From an uncultured Oscillospiraceae bacterium (GTDB taxonomy: Bacteria > Bacillota > Clostridia > Oscillospirales > Oscillospiraceae), in the NCBI GenBank assembly GCA_934590505.1, contig CAKTPC010000062.1, positions 1 through 11,743 on the forward strand: 11,743 bases of DNA, given 5' to 3'. A program made the position numbers and the translations under genes. Of the stretch, positions 1 to 6,736 are shown in pieces (the stretch's first letter is position 1; each line of letters opens with the position of its first letter). The notes under the pieces are model-generated. The model was not told where the DNA came from. It saw only the letters and a program-made list of their open reading frames with translations, and searched no databases.

Positions 1-13
1 TCCCCCGGGGGGG

Positions 14-43
14 CTTAAAATCTCTGCGGCAATCATGTATACT
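14..43 (+). promoter_or_regulatory. Possible promoter of the metal-uptake operon
   Basis: A TATACT hexamer at 38-43 matches the -10 consensus in five of six positions. The best -35 candidate at the right distance, CTTAAA at 14-19 with an 18-base spacer, is poor. Transcription would begin near base 50, at the start of the palindrome at 48-78, leaving a leader of roughly 85 bases. Bases 1-13 are a GC block (CCCCCGGGGG at 2-11) that may be the tail of an upstream terminator cut by the window edge. The weak -35 suggests an activated or repressed promoter, but that is inference. Confidence 0.35.
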
Positions 44-47
44 CAAT

Positions 48-78
48 GACAGTAAGCATGAAGCGCTCATGAACTGTC
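48..78 (+). promoter_or_regulatory. Imperfect palindrome in the operon leader, candidate operator or leader hairpin
   Basis: GACAGT (48-53) pairs with ACTGTC (73-78). Inside it CATGA (57-61) pairs with TCATG (67-71) around the loop AGCGC. An asymmetric internal gap (AAG against A) separates the two stems. The element lies just downstream of the candidate -10 box, which is where a metal-dependent repressor operator or a 5' mRNA hairpin would sit. No known regulator consensus is matched with confidence. Confidence 0.4.
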
Positions 79-135
79 TGCGGAGCGGAGACCGATCACC
101 CCCGTTCCACTTAGATACAACGGAGGAAAGAACAG

Positions 136-1284
136 ATGTCTAAAAAAATAACAGCTATAATACTCGCGCTTGCGGCGCTGCTATCGCTCGCAGCATGCGG
201 AAGCTCTTCTGTATCTGAACAGAGCGCTGCGCCCGCGCAGGAGAATACTGCACAGGAGAATGCTGCGCGGGAAATGCGCATTGTGACCGATACATGGGGA
301 CGCAAGGTAGAGATACCCTATAACGTCGAGAGCATTATCTGCCTTGGCTCTGGCGCGCCGCGCATGGCGGCCTATCTTGACGTTGTGGACATGATGGTCG
401 GCGTTGAGGATCACGACAGGGAGGCCTATAATATCCTCCGCGACTATAACCCCGTTTACCGCGATGAGATAAAGGAGCTGCCCGCGGTCGGCTCGGGCGG
501 CGGCAGCGGCGCGAACAACGGCTATGCCGAGGAGATAATCACCGTTGCGCCCGATGTTATTCTCGCGGGCTTCTCCGCAGAGGCTGCGGATGAGCTTTAC
601 GGACAGACAGGCATACCTGTTGTGTGCGTGCGCTATCTCAGCCGGAACTTTGTAGACGAGAGCTTCTACGACGCGATGCGCGTTTTTGCCGAAGTCGTCG
701 GAGCGCAGGAGCGCTGCGAGGCCGTGCTCTCTTTCATCGATGAATGCAAGCAGGATCTCAACGACCGCACCAAGGACATCCCGGATTCCGATAAGCAGAA
801 GGTCTATACCGGCGCTGTTACGTTCTCCGGCCGCCACGGCTTTGGCGGCACCTATGCGCACTTCGGCCCGTTCATGGGTGTGAACGCACTCAACGTTGCC
901 GATGAGGCGGCGGACCAGAACTATTATGAGGTAGACCTTGAGAAGGTCATCGAGTGGGACCCCGATATAATCTTCCTTGATCCGGGCAATATGGATCTTG
1001 TGAATGACGAATATAACACTAACCCCGGCTTCTTTGACGCGCTGCGCGCGGTAAAGGAGGGGCAGGTCTACACGATGCCCTCCTTCAATAACTGCGGGAC
1101 GAACATAACCTACGCGCTTATGGATGCCTACTATGCCGGCATAGTGCTCTATCCCGAGCAGTTTGCCGACGTGACGATGCCGGAGATCGGCGGGAAGATA
1201 CTCACCTTTATGCTCGGCAAGGACACCTTTACCGAGATGGAGGAAGGCGGACTTTACTACGGAACACTTACGATCGGAGAATAA
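136..1284 (+). CDS. ABC transporter substrate-binding lipoprotein, FecB/TroA-like (metal or metal-chelate uptake)
   Basis: This is the extracytoplasmic ligand-binding component of the importer encoded by the next two genes. The 382-residue product starts with a short basic region and a hydrophobic stretch ending in the lipobox LAAC, with the lipidated Cys at 21, so it should be anchored to the outer face of the membrane. A Ser/Ala/Gln/Glu-rich tether follows, to about residue 45. The body then begins with the family-typical RIVTDTWGRKVEIP segment and reads through as a two-lobed COG0614 (iron-complex) binding protein, including an APDVILAGF strand and a WDPDIIFLDPG segment. Length is normal for the family. 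The ATG at 136 has GGAGGA at 122-127, an 8-base spacing. The ligand is not evident. An iron siderophore, cobalamin or another chelated metal are all possible, and the FmdE gene downstream hints at a less ordinary metal. No cobalamin riboswitch is seen upstream. Confidence 0.88.
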   Translation: MSKKITAIILALAALLSLAACGSSSVSEQSAAPAQENTAQENAAREMRIVTDTWGRKVEIPYNVESIICLGSGAPRMAAYLDVVDMMVGVEDHDREAYNILRDYNPVYRDEIKELPAVGSGGGSGANNGYAEEIITVAPDVILAGFSAEAADELYGQTGIPVVCVRYLSRNFVDESFYDAMRVFAEVVGAQERCEAVLSFIDECKQDLNDRTKDIPDSDKQKVYTGAVTFSGRHGFGGTYAHFGPFMGVNALNVADEAADQNYYEVDLEKVIEWDPDIIFLDPGNMDLVNDEYNTNPGFFDALRAVKEGQVYTMPSFNNCGTNITYALMDAYYAGIVLYPEQFADVTMPEIGGKILTFMLGKDTFTEMEEGGLYYGTLTIGE

Positions 1285-1290
1285 ACAGAG

Positions 1291-2370
1291 ATGAGAAGGA
1301 AAAGCCTTGAGACGCTCAATAATGACTACGGGCGCTATATATGGAGAAAGTGGCTCGTGCTGCTTGTACTGCTCGTCATTACCGCCGCGTCCGGGCTTTT
1401 CTCGCTTGTCGCGGGTTCTGCGGGACTGTCGGTGAAGGAGGTCATCCTCGCGATAGCGCACTGCGGTGACCTTCGGACAGAAACGATAATCTGGAACGTG
1501 CGTATGCCGAAGCTCGCTACCGCCGCTGCGGTGGGAGCGGCGCTTGCGCTGAGCGGCTGCATCATGCAGAACGTGCTGCGAAACCCGCTTGCCTCGTCGT
1601 CCACGCTGGGCGTGTCTCAGGGAGCGTCCTTCGGCGCGGCAGTGGCGATAGTGTATTTCGGCGCGGGGATCCAGGTCAACGCCGGGGGGACGTCCTCCGC
1701 ACTGACTGTAACTAATCCCGCGCTCGTGACGCTCTGCGCGTTTGCAGGGGGCATGGCGACGACCGTTATTATCCTCGCCATCTCGCGTCTGCGCGGCACA
1801 ACTCCCGCAACTATGGTTTTGGTCGGCGTCGCGCTCAGTTCAATGTTCACCGGCGGCACGGCGCTCATACAGTATTTCTGCGATGACGTCATGGTTGCGA
1901 CTGTTGTATACTGGACCTTCGGCAGCCTTGGACGTGCAGGATGGCGGGACATCGCCATAATCGCGGTGCTGACCTTCGGCGCATTCGGATATTTCATCTA
2001 TAACCGCTGGAACTATAACGCGATGGAGAGCGGCACAAGCACGGCAAAGAGCCTCGGCGTCCATGTTGACGCGCTCATACTCTCCAGTATGGCGCTGTGT
2101 GCGCTCATATCCTCCGTGGCCGTAGCGTTCGTCGGCTGCATCAGCTTCATCGGCCTTATCGCGCCGCATATCATGCGCCGTTTTCTCGGCAATGACTACC
2201 GATTCCTTATCCCGGCCTCGGCACTGTGCGGCTCGGCGCTGCTCATTCTGTCGGACATCGTTTCACGAACACTGCTGTCGCCGACGGTGCTGCCCATAGG
2301 CGCGCTGACCTCTTTCCTGGGCGCGCCGCTGTTCCTCTACCTCATAATAAAGCGAGGCGGCATGAAATGA
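1291..2370 (+). CDS. FecCD-family ABC transporter permease
   Basis: This is the membrane channel subunit of the importer, expected to act as a homodimer. The 359-residue product has a short cytoplasmic N-terminus, a first membrane helix at about 20-42 and eight to nine more hydrophobic helices. Family signatures are clear: a WNVRMPKL segment at 68-75, ALSGCIMQNVLRNPLASSSTLGVSQG spread over 86-111, and the ATPase-coupling segment GLIAPHIMR at 288-296. The C-terminal helix segment contains SDIVSR and the PIGALTSFLGAPLF stretch common to FecCD/BtuC permeases. It starts six bases after the binding-protein stop, with GGAG at the end of that gene as its ribosome site, and its stop overlaps the start of the ATPase gene. 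Length and motifs look complete. Confidence 0.93.
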   Translation: MRRKSLETLNNDYGRYIWRKWLVLLVLLVITAASGLFSLVAGSAGLSVKEVILAIAHCGDLRTETIIWNVRMPKLATAAAVGAALALSGCIMQNVLRNPLASSSTLGVSQGASFGAAVAIVYFGAGIQVNAGGTSSALTVTNPALVTLCAFAGGMATTVIILAISRLRGTTPATMVLVGVALSSMFTGGTALIQYFCDDVMVATVVYWTFGSLGRAGWRDIAIIAVLTFGAFGYFIYNRWNYNAMESGTSTAKSLGVHVDALILSSMALCALISSVAVAFVGCISFIGLIAPHIMRRFLGNDYRFLIPASALCGSALLILSDIVSRTLLSPTVLPIGALTSFLGAPLFLYLIIKRGGMK

Positions 2371-3146
2371 TAGAAGTCAAAAACCTGAGCTTTTCATACG
2401 GAGAAAGAGAAATACTGCACAGCGTGAGCTTTTCGGCAGAAAACGGCGAGCTTGTAGGTATCCTAGGCAATAACGGCGCGGGCAAGAGCACACTTGTTAC
2501 GTGCATCAACCGCATAAATACGCCGGGGGCGGGCACAGTTCTGCTCGACGGCGAGGACATCGCGCAGTCCGGGCGCAGGAAGCTTGCCCGGAATATCGCA
2601 TACGTCGCGCAGAAAAACGAGCTGACGCAGGCCACGGTGTTTGACTGCGTCCTGCTTGGCCGCAAGCCGTACATAAAATGGTCGGTGGGCGACGAGGACG
2701 TGAACATATGCGACAATGTTATCGAGCGCGTGGGGCTCACCCAACTCCGTCTGCGGCCTGTGGACGAGTTGTCCGGAGGTGAGCTGCAGAAAGTCATGCT
2801 TGCCCGGGCTCTCGTGCAGGAGCCGAAGGTGCTCGTGCTCGATGAGCCGACTAGTAATCTTGACCCGAGAAACCAGCATGAAATGATGAAGCTTGTGCGC
2901 ACAGTGGCCGACGAGCGCGGGATAACCGTGCTCGTGGTCATCCACGAGTTGAGCCTTGCCATGCGCTTCTGCGATAAATTCCTGCTCATGAAGGATGGCA
3001 GCGTGTTCAAATACGGAGGAAGAGAGGTGCTGTCGGATGACAACATCTTCCCAGTATACGGTATGCATGCTTATGTTGAGACCGTACACGGTCTGCCGGT
3101 AGTCGTGATGCACGAGGACGATTGGGGTGCGGGCGATGAAGGATGA
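2367..3146 (+). CDS. ABC transporter ATP-binding protein, FecE/FepC-type
   Basis: This is the cytoplasmic ATPase that drives the importer. From the ATG at 2367 the product has 259 residues and begins MIEVKNLSFSYG, a standard start for the family. An in-frame extension back to 2226 exists but reads as the permease gene out of frame, so it was rejected. Motifs in order: A-loop Tyr at 11, Walker A GNNGAGKST at 34-42, Q-loop Gln82, ABC signature LSGGE at 135-139, Walker B VLVLDE at 155-160, D-loop NLD at 164-166 and H-loop His193. The C-terminal part after about 225 is an extra strand-rich tail ending in an acidic stretch (HEDDWGAGDEG). Its start overlaps the permease stop by four bases (ATGA), which implies coupled translation. 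All catalytic residues are present. Confidence 0.94.
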   Translation: MIEVKNLSFSYGEREILHSVSFSAENGELVGILGNNGAGKSTLVTCINRINTPGAGTVLLDGEDIAQSGRRKLARNIAYVAQKNELTQATVFDCVLLGRKPYIKWSVGDEDVNICDNVIERVGLTQLRLRPVDELSGGELQKVMLARALVQEPKVLVLDEPTSNLDPRNQHEMMKLVRTVADERGITVLVVIHELSLAMRFCDKFLLMKDGSVFKYGGREVLSDDNIFPVYGMHAYVETVHGLPVVVMHEDDWGAGDEG

Positions 3147-3927
3147 ACGCACAAAATGGGACGAGGCCGCGCATGAATATCAGACCGTGTTCCGCCTTGG
3201 GCTGAATGATTACAATGCGGCGCTCCTGCGCTTCTGGCAGGAAAACGGGATGCTCACGCCGGGCTGCCGGGTGATAGACATAGGCTGCGGCGTCGGCAAA
3301 TACGGTGCGTATCTTGCCGGACTCGGCTGCGATGTGACGCTGACGGATATCTCGGAGAAGATGATCGCCCATGCGCGCGAGAACATGGCGCCGTACAAGA
3401 CACCGTGGCGTGCAGTATGCTGTGATTTCAATGAGATCAGCGGCAGGGAGGAGGCGTTTGAGGAGGGCTTCGATCTTGCGATATCCACCATGTCGCCTGC
3501 GATACACGACGCCGCGACAGTCAAGAAAATGAGCCGCATGACACGCTCATGGTGTTTTACGGCGAATTTCTATGAGTGGCGTCAGCCGTTCCGTGATGCG
3601 CTTATGAAAGAAATAGGCATTGAGCCGCGCCCGAAGCATACAGGCGATCTGAAGGCCGACTGTGCCGCGCTTATACAGGCAGTGACAGACGCAGGCTATG
3701 TGCCGCAGGTGAAGTATGTCGACTACGATTGGTCAGATAAGCGCGGCGCGGAGGAAATGGCGGAGTATATGCGCCGCAATTACTTTGCGGATGAGCCGAA
3801 CGCAGGTGCGCTGCGTACCGCCATGTTGGAGCGACTCAAGGATATGTGCTATGCCGACGGCAGTGTAAACGATGAAATATCCACAAAAGTGGCGTGGGTA
3901 TACTGGAGAACAGGAGCGAGAACATGA
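3136..3927 (+). CDS. Class I SAM-dependent methyltransferase linked to the metal-uptake operon
   Basis: The predicted product is a cytoplasmic 263-residue methyltransferase. Motif I VIDIGCGVGKYG lies at 46-57, the ribose-binding acidic residue is Asp71 in TLTDIS, a second acidic site is Asp97 in CDFNE, and the post-motif strand FDLAISTMSPAIH spans 112-124. The rest is helical, with several Trp/Tyr-rich segments (FYEWRQ, YVDYDW). The ATG at 3136 is preferred because it starts MKDERTKWDEAA; a GTG nine bases upstream is possible. The start lies 11 bases inside the ATPase gene, so translation is probably coupled. The substrate is unknown. Its place between the importer and an FmdE gene suggests methylation of the imported chelate, a metallophore or a related cofactor, which is inference. 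Annotation as an ordinary ubiquinone/menaquinone-type methyltransferase is not supported by the context. Confidence 0.85.
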   Translation: MKDERTKWDEAAHEYQTVFRLGLNDYNAALLRFWQENGMLTPGCRVIDIGCGVGKYGAYLAGLGCDVTLTDISEKMIAHARENMAPYKTPWRAVCCDFNEISGREEAFEEGFDLAISTMSPAIHDAATVKKMSRMTRSWCFTANFYEWRQPFRDALMKEIGIEPRPKHTGDLKADCAALIQAVTDAGYVPQVKYVDYDWSDKRGAEEMAEYMRRNYFADEPNAGALRTAMLERLKDMCYADGSVNDEISTKVAWVYWRTGART

Positions 3928-4340
3928 TAAAAGAGCTGTATGAAAAAGCCGGTGAGCTGCACGGGCACTATTGCCCCGGACTTGCCATCGGAGTGAGAGC
4001 CGCAGCCGCGGCACTGGATATCCTGAACCCCGAGAAGAAGGGGAAAAACCTGTACTGCATCGCCGAGAGCCGCGCATGCTATCTCGACGGGATACAGGTC
4101 GTTTTCGGCACAACGGTAGGAAACGGACGCCTCGAAGTGCGTGACAGCAACGAGGCGGCGTTCAACTTCTATGACCGCGAGAGCGGCAGGAGCGTCAGGC
4201 TTGCCGCCGCCGATATGCCGAAGGGACTGAGCCGCGATGAGAAAAGGGACTTCATCCTCACCGCGCCGCTCGACAAAGTGTTCACGCAGACCACTGCACG
4301 CTTTGAAGCGCCGCCGGATGTCCCGCCGAAAAAGAGATGA
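3924..4340 (+). CDS. FmdE-family protein, short form without zinc ribbon
   Basis: From the ATG at 3924 the product has 138 residues and begins MIKELYEKAGELHGHYCPGLAIG. The family's metal-site motif HGHxCPG is intact (His13, His15, Cys17). It is followed by the second conserved block CIAESRACYLDGIQVVFG (Cys45, Glu48, Cys52, Asp55, Gln58) and TVGNGRL. FmdE is named after a gene of the molybdenum formylmethanofuran dehydrogenase locus, but most bacterial members have no proven function. The longer members carry a C-terminal zinc ribbon that is absent here; the protein ends in a basic PPKKR tail. The ATG overlaps the methyltransferase stop by four bases (ATGA), with GGAG at 3913-3916. It is the last gene of the operon. 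Binding or trafficking of the imported metal is a reasonable guess. Confidence 0.85.
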   Translation: MIKELYEKAGELHGHYCPGLAIGVRAAAAALDILNPEKKGKNLYCIAESRACYLDGIQVVFGTTVGNGRLEVRDSNEAAFNFYDRESGRSVRLAAADMPKGLSRDEKRDFILTAPLDKVFTQTTARFEAPPDVPPKKR

Positions 4341-4349
4341 AGCTTTACA

Positions 4350-4390
4350 AGCCCCGGAGCGGGCCGCATTTTGCGGCCCGCTCCGGGGCT
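4350..4390 (+). terminator. Strong GC-rich hairpin closing the uptake operon
   Basis: Two perfectly complementary 18-base arms, AGCCCCGGAGCGGGCCGC at 4350-4367 and its complement at 4373-4390, flank an ATTTT loop. The hairpin starts ten bases after the FmdE stop. There is no T-run after the second arm (CGTGCGAGGG follows), so it may be a rho-assisted terminator or an mRNA-stabilising 3' end rather than a textbook intrinsic terminator. Confidence 0.7.
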
Positions 4391-4555
4391 CGTGCGAGGG
4401 TACTTTTGCGGATGCATGCACGCAGGACAGCAGCAATATATCACCGGACATAAATAAGGGAGCCGAAACCCTAGAGAAGCCAGTCCTTTTATAGCTATAA
4501 TAGACACACTGATCAGTATAAATTATAACTATTAAAAAGGAGAAAAAATTAAATA
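4391..4555 (+). promoter_or_regulatory. AT-rich promoter and leader region of the toxin gene
   Basis: No gene is seen in this stretch. A perfect TATAAT lies at 4496-4501, but nothing resembling TTGACA sits 16-18 bases upstream (AGAGAA at 4473-4478). From about 4490 the sequence becomes very AT-rich compared with the surrounding GC-rich genes. AAGGAG at 4537-4542 is the ribosome site for the ATG at 4556, a wide 13-base spacing that should give modest translation. An in-frame TAA at 4550-4552 rules out a start further upstream. Confidence 0.55.
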
Positions 4556-6715
4556 ATGCAGCAAGGAGCTTTCAGTAGAGCTGTTCAGAGTATAATATCA
4601 CGTGTGGCGGCAGCGGGCAAAACAGGTACGCAGAGGAGCAGTGGAAAATCTGCGCGGGTACAGCAGCGGGTTACCCACAGGATAGTCGACAGCGGAGCGT
4701 CTGTGCGCAGCACAGGTATGCCAAGCTTTACTGAGTATAAGAACGCGGGAAAAGAGTACACAGCTTTTTCACCGATACCTACTCTTGAAGAGTTCTATAA
4801 CATCGTAAAGGGAAATACAGCATCCTCTGAGAGTGAAACATGGGAGAGCAGCAAGCAAAGCGGCGGAAACTCAAGCAGTGAGGATAACAGTTTCCGGAGT
4901 GAAAAAGAGAATGCCCCGTCGGAAGAAGCGGAAGAATATGCACCCAAGAAAGACGTAGACTGGCGAACACTGGCCTACGGCGTGGCGGAGCAGGGGGCAA
5001 ACGATTTTGTCAGCAGCTTTACCAGCGCGCTGGATATGCTTGCCGGCGACTTTGCGCAGGAGCTGTGGGTGCTGGGCGGACTCATGTTCGGTGTGAGCGA
5101 TGTGGGGACAAACCCGATCACCGCCGCCAACAACTATATGCAGGAAACAACGCGAAAGGAAGCGGAATATTTTGCGCAAAATGCCTCCGGAAGCAAGGCT
5201 GCGGAAAATCTGAACAAATACGGCACAGTCGTCGCATCTGCGCTTCCGACGCTCGCTTTGGCAATGATGACAGGCGGGGCGTCCAATGCCGGTATGGCGG
5301 AGAAAGGCATTGAAAAAGCCGCGTTTATGGTGAAGAGCACGGATTTCAGCAGGTACGTGGATATGGCCAGATCCGTCCTAAAAGAGACGGCGAAGAACCC
5401 GAATGCGCAGATGGCGTTTATACAGGGGGCGGGATATTCGTATGAGATGGCGCTGGAGGAGGGAGCCTCGGAGACCGAGGCAGCACTGTTTTCGATATTG
5501 AACGGCGGCTTCAATTCGATCACATCGGTAGGCGGAGGACATAAAGACCTCGGCGGTATACAGTCCCTGCCACAGAACGTAAAAACTGCGCTGCAGGAGG
5601 GAAACTCTCCCGTTGTGATGGAATATGCGAAAAGCGTGGTTCAGGAGATTGGAGAGGGGCAGCTGCAGCGTTGGTTTGAAAAGACCATGCGGTCGATCTA
5701 TGACCCGAATGTGAAATTCGGTTCACTGTCTGACGAGAATGCGATATTCAACCCGAAGGATATGTGGGAAACCGCGAAAGCCGATTTCATATCCGCTTCT
5801 GCGGCAGGCGGTGTCCATGCATCTGCAAAGGCTGCGGAGAAGGGCCTGATGACGGCTGCAGGAAAAAGTTTTTCGAGGATCGACAGCTTCCGCTTCGCGA
5901 GAGAGCTTGCGGCAGCATCTCCGGAATATTCATTTGCTGACGCTATGGAGCAGGGATATCTGCTGCACAAGGCCACAACAGGGAATATGCTTACGGCCAG
6001 TGAGTTTGACCGCTTATCAATGACAAATCAGACTATTCAGCAGATGTTTACCGAAAGAACAAATATTCCCTTTTCCATACATGACAATGCAGATGCGACT
6101 GTACTGCGGAGAAAGTATAGCTCAGGCATTATAAAAGTGGCAAATAATGATGTAAGAGCCGGCAATTCACAGTTTGGACTTATTGATTTATTTCGGTCGG
6201 CAGGTTATAATGGAAAAAAATCAAAGCTTCCGTATAAACACGCGGGCGGCTGGGATAACAGCGTGATAATCTCAGACGGGACACAGCTGAATAAGGGCAT
6301 CCTTAAGCCTAACTGCTCATACGTCGCGGGCGAAAACAATTACATCTATAAGACAGATGGGCTTGGGAGACAGTGCGGGGCGACGGCGTGCCTGCAGCTG
6401 AAGAAGCATGATAAGAGAAAAGGAAATGTAGGCAAACCGGCCGACAAGCTCCCTGGAGACGAGGCAGGGCATTTGTTCGCGGATATGTTCGGCGGGTCAA
6501 GATTTCTGGACAATCTGGTCGCGCAATCGTTTAACGTGAACCGAAGCGAGTACAGAAAGATGGAGAACATCTGGCAAAGGGCACTGAAAGCCGGAAAATC
6601 AGTTTATGTCGATATCGATCTCAACTATGAAGGCAACAGCTTCAGACCCACCTCGTTCGATATCACATATTACATAGACGGAGAATATACGATGCTGCGT
6701 ATATATAACGAATAA
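4556..6715 (+). CDS. Polymorphic-toxin-like protein with C-terminal DNA/RNA non-specific endonuclease domain
   Basis: The 719-residue product is modular. Residues 1-50 are basic; 86-130 form a Ser/Glu-rich linker; 135-440 are Ala/Gly-rich and helical, with two stretches that could enter a membrane (about 170-182 and 222-248) and a repeat-like EEGASETEAALFSILNGG segment at 301-318 reminiscent of phage- and conjugative-element effectors. Residues 440-580 form a pretoxin region. The last 140 residues match the Endonuclea_NS_2 pattern: YKTDGLGR at 598-605, DEAGHLFADMFGG at 635-647 with the catalytic-type His639, DNLV at 652-655, NVNRSEYRKMENIW at 660-673 with a metal-ligand Asn (660 or 662), and the closing strands RPTSFDITYYIDG. 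The active-site pattern is intact, so the nuclease is probably functional. There is no signal peptide and no recognisable LXG or WXG100 head, so the export route is unclear. The next gene encodes its likely immunity protein. Confidence 0.82.
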   Translation: MQQGAFSRAVQSIISRVAAAGKTGTQRSSGKSARVQQRVTHRIVDSGASVRSTGMPSFTEYKNAGKEYTAFSPIPTLEEFYNIVKGNTASSESETWESSKQSGGNSSSEDNSFRSEKENAPSEEAEEYAPKKDVDWRTLAYGVAEQGANDFVSSFTSALDMLAGDFAQELWVLGGLMFGVSDVGTNPITAANNYMQETTRKEAEYFAQNASGSKAAENLNKYGTVVASALPTLALAMMTGGASNAGMAEKGIEKAAFMVKSTDFSRYVDMARSVLKETAKNPNAQMAFIQGAGYSYEMALEEGASETEAALFSILNGGFNSITSVGGGHKDLGGIQSLPQNVKTALQEGNSPVVMEYAKSVVQEIGEGQLQRWFEKTMRSIYDPNVKFGSLSDENAIFNPKDMWETAKADFISASAAGGVHASAKAAEKGLMTAAGKSFSRIDSFRFARELAAASPEYSFADAMEQGYLLHKATTGNMLTASEFDRLSMTNQTIQQMFTERTNIPFSIHDNADATVLRRKYSSGIIKVANNDVRAGNSQFGLIDLFRSAGYNGKKSKLPYKHAGGWDNSVIISDGTQLNKGILKPNCSYVAGENNYIYKTDGLGRQCGATACLQLKKHDKRKGNVGKPADKLPGDEAGHLFADMFGGSRFLDNLVAQSFNVNRSEYRKMENIWQRALKAGKSVYVDIDLNYEGNSFRPTSFDITYYIDGEYTMLRIYNE

Positions 6716-6736
6716 GACACTTCAGGAGGTACGGCT

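Noticed and set aside
1..135. Cobalamin or molybdenum-cofactor riboswitch ahead of the uptake operon
   Set aside because: Neither the B12-box type sequence nor the conserved Moco-motif segments are seen; only the simple palindrome at 48-78 is supported.
181..1461. A 426-codon open frame on the minus strand across the binding protein and permease genes
   Set aside because: The plus-strand genes have lipobox, domain motifs, ribosome sites and operon structure. The antisense product is Arg/His-rich without domain features, a usual by-product of GC-rich codons.
2226..2366. Upstream extension of the ATPase gene
   Set aside because: The extension translates permease sequence out of frame and lacks family similarity; the ATG at 2367 gives the standard MIEVKNLSFSYG start and an ATGA overlap.
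4237..4494. Small plus-strand open frame running through the operon-end hairpin
   Set aside because: It overlaps the FmdE gene in another frame, crosses a perfect terminator-type hairpin and has a low-complexity, basic product.
4556..4900. LXG or WXG100-type type VII secretion head on the toxin
   Set aside because: The N-terminal residues lack the LXG helical pattern and the WXG motif; the first 130 residues are basic then Ser/Glu-rich.
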